DNA of 64,000 bases from NCBI RefSeq assembly GCF_022809115.1, contig NZ_JALGBH010000001.1:186001-250000 (forward strand), in the 5' to 3' direction. Within the stretch, counting starts at the first letter, position 1. Each line of letters starts with the position of its first letter. Below the pieces are notes generated by a model that did not search any database, was not told where the DNA came from, and saw only the letters and a program-made list of their open reading frames with translations. Origin of the DNA: Pedobacter montanisoli. GTDB taxonomy: Bacteria > Bacteroidota > Bacteroidia > Sphingobacteriales > Sphingobacteriaceae. The position numbers and the translations under genes are program-made. This document shows positions 62,304 through 64,000 of this stretch, piece after piece.

Positions 62304-64000
62304 ATGCAAAAACGATGGGTAAACACCAACCATGCCAACCAAAACACCGTTAATGCGCTTGCCGAACAACTCAATATAGATACTACGCTGGCCCGGATAT
62401 TGGTGCAGCGCAACATTCATACATTTAACGAGGCAAAAGATTTTTTCAGACCCCAGCTTAGTCAATTACATGATCCTTTTTTAATGAAAGACATGCGGAA
62501 GGCTGTGAGCAGGATTAATCTGGCTATCCAAAACAATGAAAAAATATTGGTTTACGGTGATTATGACGTAGATGGAACCACTGCCGTAACACTACTTTAC
62601 AGCTTTTTGCTCCAATTTACCAGTCTTGTTGCTTACTATATACCAGACAGGCATAGCGAAGGTTATGGTATCTCAACTACTGGTATTGATTATGCAAAAG
62701 CTCATGGCTTTAGCCTCATCATTGCGCTCGATTGTGGCATTCGTTCAATTGATAAAGTTGAATACGCTAATGATATGAGCATAGATTTTATCATTTGTGA
62801 TCACCACTTACCAGGTGATGAAATACCCAATGCAATTGCTGTTTTAGACCCTAAAATCAACGATTGCGCTTATCCTTTTAAAGAACTGTCGGGATGCGGA
62901 ATAGGGTTTAAACTGGCGCAAGCCTATTGTATAGATCATGATTTAGATGCCGATTTATATCTCCGCTACCTTGATCTGTGTGCAGTAAGTATTGCTGCCG
63001 ATATTGTACCCATTGTTGATGAGAACAGAATATTGGCCCATTTTGGATTGGCAAAACTGAACCAAAATCCTGTTATGGGTCTAAAATACCTGATGCAGTC
63101 TTCGGGCAAAACAGAAAAATACACCATTGGCGATGTGGTTTTTCTCATCGCCCCTCGTATAAATGCCGCCGGGCGCATGGGACACGCTAAAGATGCAGTT
63201 AAGATGTTATTAAGCTCTCATCCCGATTTAGCAGAAGAATACAGTTCTTATATTAACTTACAAAACGATACCCGTAAATCATTTGACCAAAGCATAACAC
63301 AAGAAGCATTATCCATTATTGGCAATAGTGATGTATTAATACAGCGAAAAACAACCGTTGTTTTCCAGGATAGCTGGAACAAAGGCGTAATAGGCATTGT
63401 GGCATCCCGTTTAATAGAGACTTATTACCGCCCTACCATTGTACTTACAGAATCAAACGGTAAATACACCGGATCTGCCCGTAGTGTTTTGGGTTATGAT
63501 CTTTATGAAGCGCTTTTATTGTGCAGCGACTTGCTTGAGCAGTTTGGCGGACATAAATATGCTGCAGGTTTAACCATTAAACCCGAGAACCTGAATGCTT
63601 TTTCACAAAAGTTTGAGGAAGTGGTTTCTGCAAGTATAGACCCTATCCTCTTGGTTCCACAAATTACCATAGATGCCGATTTGGAATTGAAACAGATCAA
63701 TGGAAAGTTTCACAGGATCTTAGCTCAGATGGCACCTTTCGGACCTCAAAATATGGCTCCTGTTTTTGTAAGTCATGGCATAAGTTTTGTCGGTTTCCCG
63801 CAAGTTGTGGGTACAAATCATCTTAAAATATCGGTAAAACAACAAAATTCACCTATTTTTGAAGCTATAGGTTTCAATTTGGGCCATTATGCAAGCTTGC
63901 TTAATTCTAAAAGTGTATTCTCCATATGTTACACCATTGAAGAAAACAACTGGAAAGACAACAAGCGTTTGCAGTTAAACATTAAAGACATCAGAATAGC
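62304..64000 (+). CDS. recJ: Single-strand DNA exonuclease RecJ, C-terminus beyond window
   Basis: The first 565 codons of RecJ, a 5-prime to 3-prime single-strand exonuclease in recombination and mismatch repair; the frame is open to the right edge. DHH-superfamily metal motifs are VYGDYDVDGTT (Asp86 within) and DHHLPG (Asp166-His168), then the late RINAAGRMGHA and GGHKYAAG. The N-terminal KRWV with QLSQLHDPFLMKDM is usual for the family. The 128-base divergent gap to the hydrolase gene holds a small inverted repeat (TATGAG/CTCATA, 62239-62256). Missing at the right are the end of the OB domain and C-terminus. Confidence 0.97.
   Translation, partial: MQKRWVNTNHANQNTVNALAEQLNIDTTLARILVQRNIHTFNEAKDFFRPQLSQLHDPFLMKDMRKAVSRINLAIQNNEKILVYGDYDVDGTTAVTLLYSFLLQFTSLVAYYIPDRHSEGYGISTTGIDYAKAHGFSLIIALDCGIRSIDKVEYANDMSIDFIICDHHLPGDEIPNAIAVLDPKINDCAYPFKELSGCGIGFKLAQAYCIDHDLDADLYLRYLDLCAVSIAADIVPIVDENRILAHFGLAKLNQNPVMGLKYLMQSSGKTEKYTIGDVVFLIAPRINAAGRMGHAKDAVKMLLSSHPDLAEEYSSYINLQNDTRKSFDQSITQEALSIIGNSDVLIQRKTTVVFQDSWNKGVIGIVASRLIETYYRPTIVLTESNGKYTGSARSVLGYDLYEALLLCSDLLEQFGGHKYAAGLTIKPENLNAFSQKFEEVVSASIDPILLVPQITIDADLELKQINGKFHRILAQMAPFGPQNMAPVFVSHGISFVGFPQVVGTNHLKISVKQQNSPIFEAIGFNLGHYASLLNSKSVFSICYTIEENNWKDNKRLQLNIKDIRI

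Overview
The window comes from an AT-rich Bacteroidota chromosome, most likely a Sphingobacteriaceae member close to Pedobacter. This rests on the gene families present: SusC/SusD outer-membrane import with an ECF sigma/FecR pair, type IX secretion (T9SS) sorting domains, the act-type alternative complex III, and candidate promoters of the Bacteroidota TAnnTTTG type. Genus level is an inference from family content and has not been searched. The DNA is densely coding. No gap without a gene exceeds 300 bases (the longest is about 267), and I see no rRNA, tRNA, insertion sequence, CRISPR array or prophage.

Positions 1-7000 (minus strand) hold secreted proteins: the front part of a large subtilisin-like S8 protease that runs off the left edge, a 921-residue T9SS protein built from two long internal repeats, and a small unknown membrane protein. 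Positions 7056-17236 (minus strand) are a self-contained nutrient-uptake locus. An ECF sigma factor and a FecR anti-sigma factor are followed by a SusC porin with the N-terminal signalling (STN) domain, a SusD lipoprotein, a HExxH zinc metallohydrolase lipoprotein and a DUF4302 lipoprotein. A hairpin separates fecR from susC.

Positions 17362-33869 (minus strand) are a continuous 15-gene respiratory cluster. Transcription order is actA-B-C-D-E-F (quinol:cytochrome c oxidoreductase), cytochrome oxidase subunits II and I, heme A and heme O synthases, two subunit III-type proteins, subunit IV, a SCO-like protein and a DUF420 protein. The SCO-like protein has lost the copper-binding cysteines, and a strong hairpin sits between subunit I and heme A synthase.

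Positions 34126-44940 are mixed metabolic and envelope genes: a deoxyhypusine-synthase-like enzyme with a palindrome over its promoter, an Omp85-type barrel, a penicillin/AHL-acylase-type Ntn hydrolase, a DUF1345 membrane protein, a methyltransferase, a SirB1-type protein, and a large modular GH31 glycosidase. Positions 45131-50021 (plus strand) form a compact four-gene cassette: DUF2975 membrane protein, small Cro-type regulator, ABC ATPase, and an ABC permease fused to an M1-type metallopeptidase. A perfect 29-bp palindrome overlaps its predicted promoter. I consider this the most system-like unexplained unit in the window.

Positions 50060-64000 hold housekeeping genes (dGTPase, polyprenyl synthase, TerC, RuvC, RNase HII, RecJ), an envelope/glycosylation run (flippase-like protein, GT2, orphan OppC-type permease, GT4), YceI, a stand-alone response regulator and a metallo-beta-lactamase-fold hydrolase. 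RecJ runs off the right edge.
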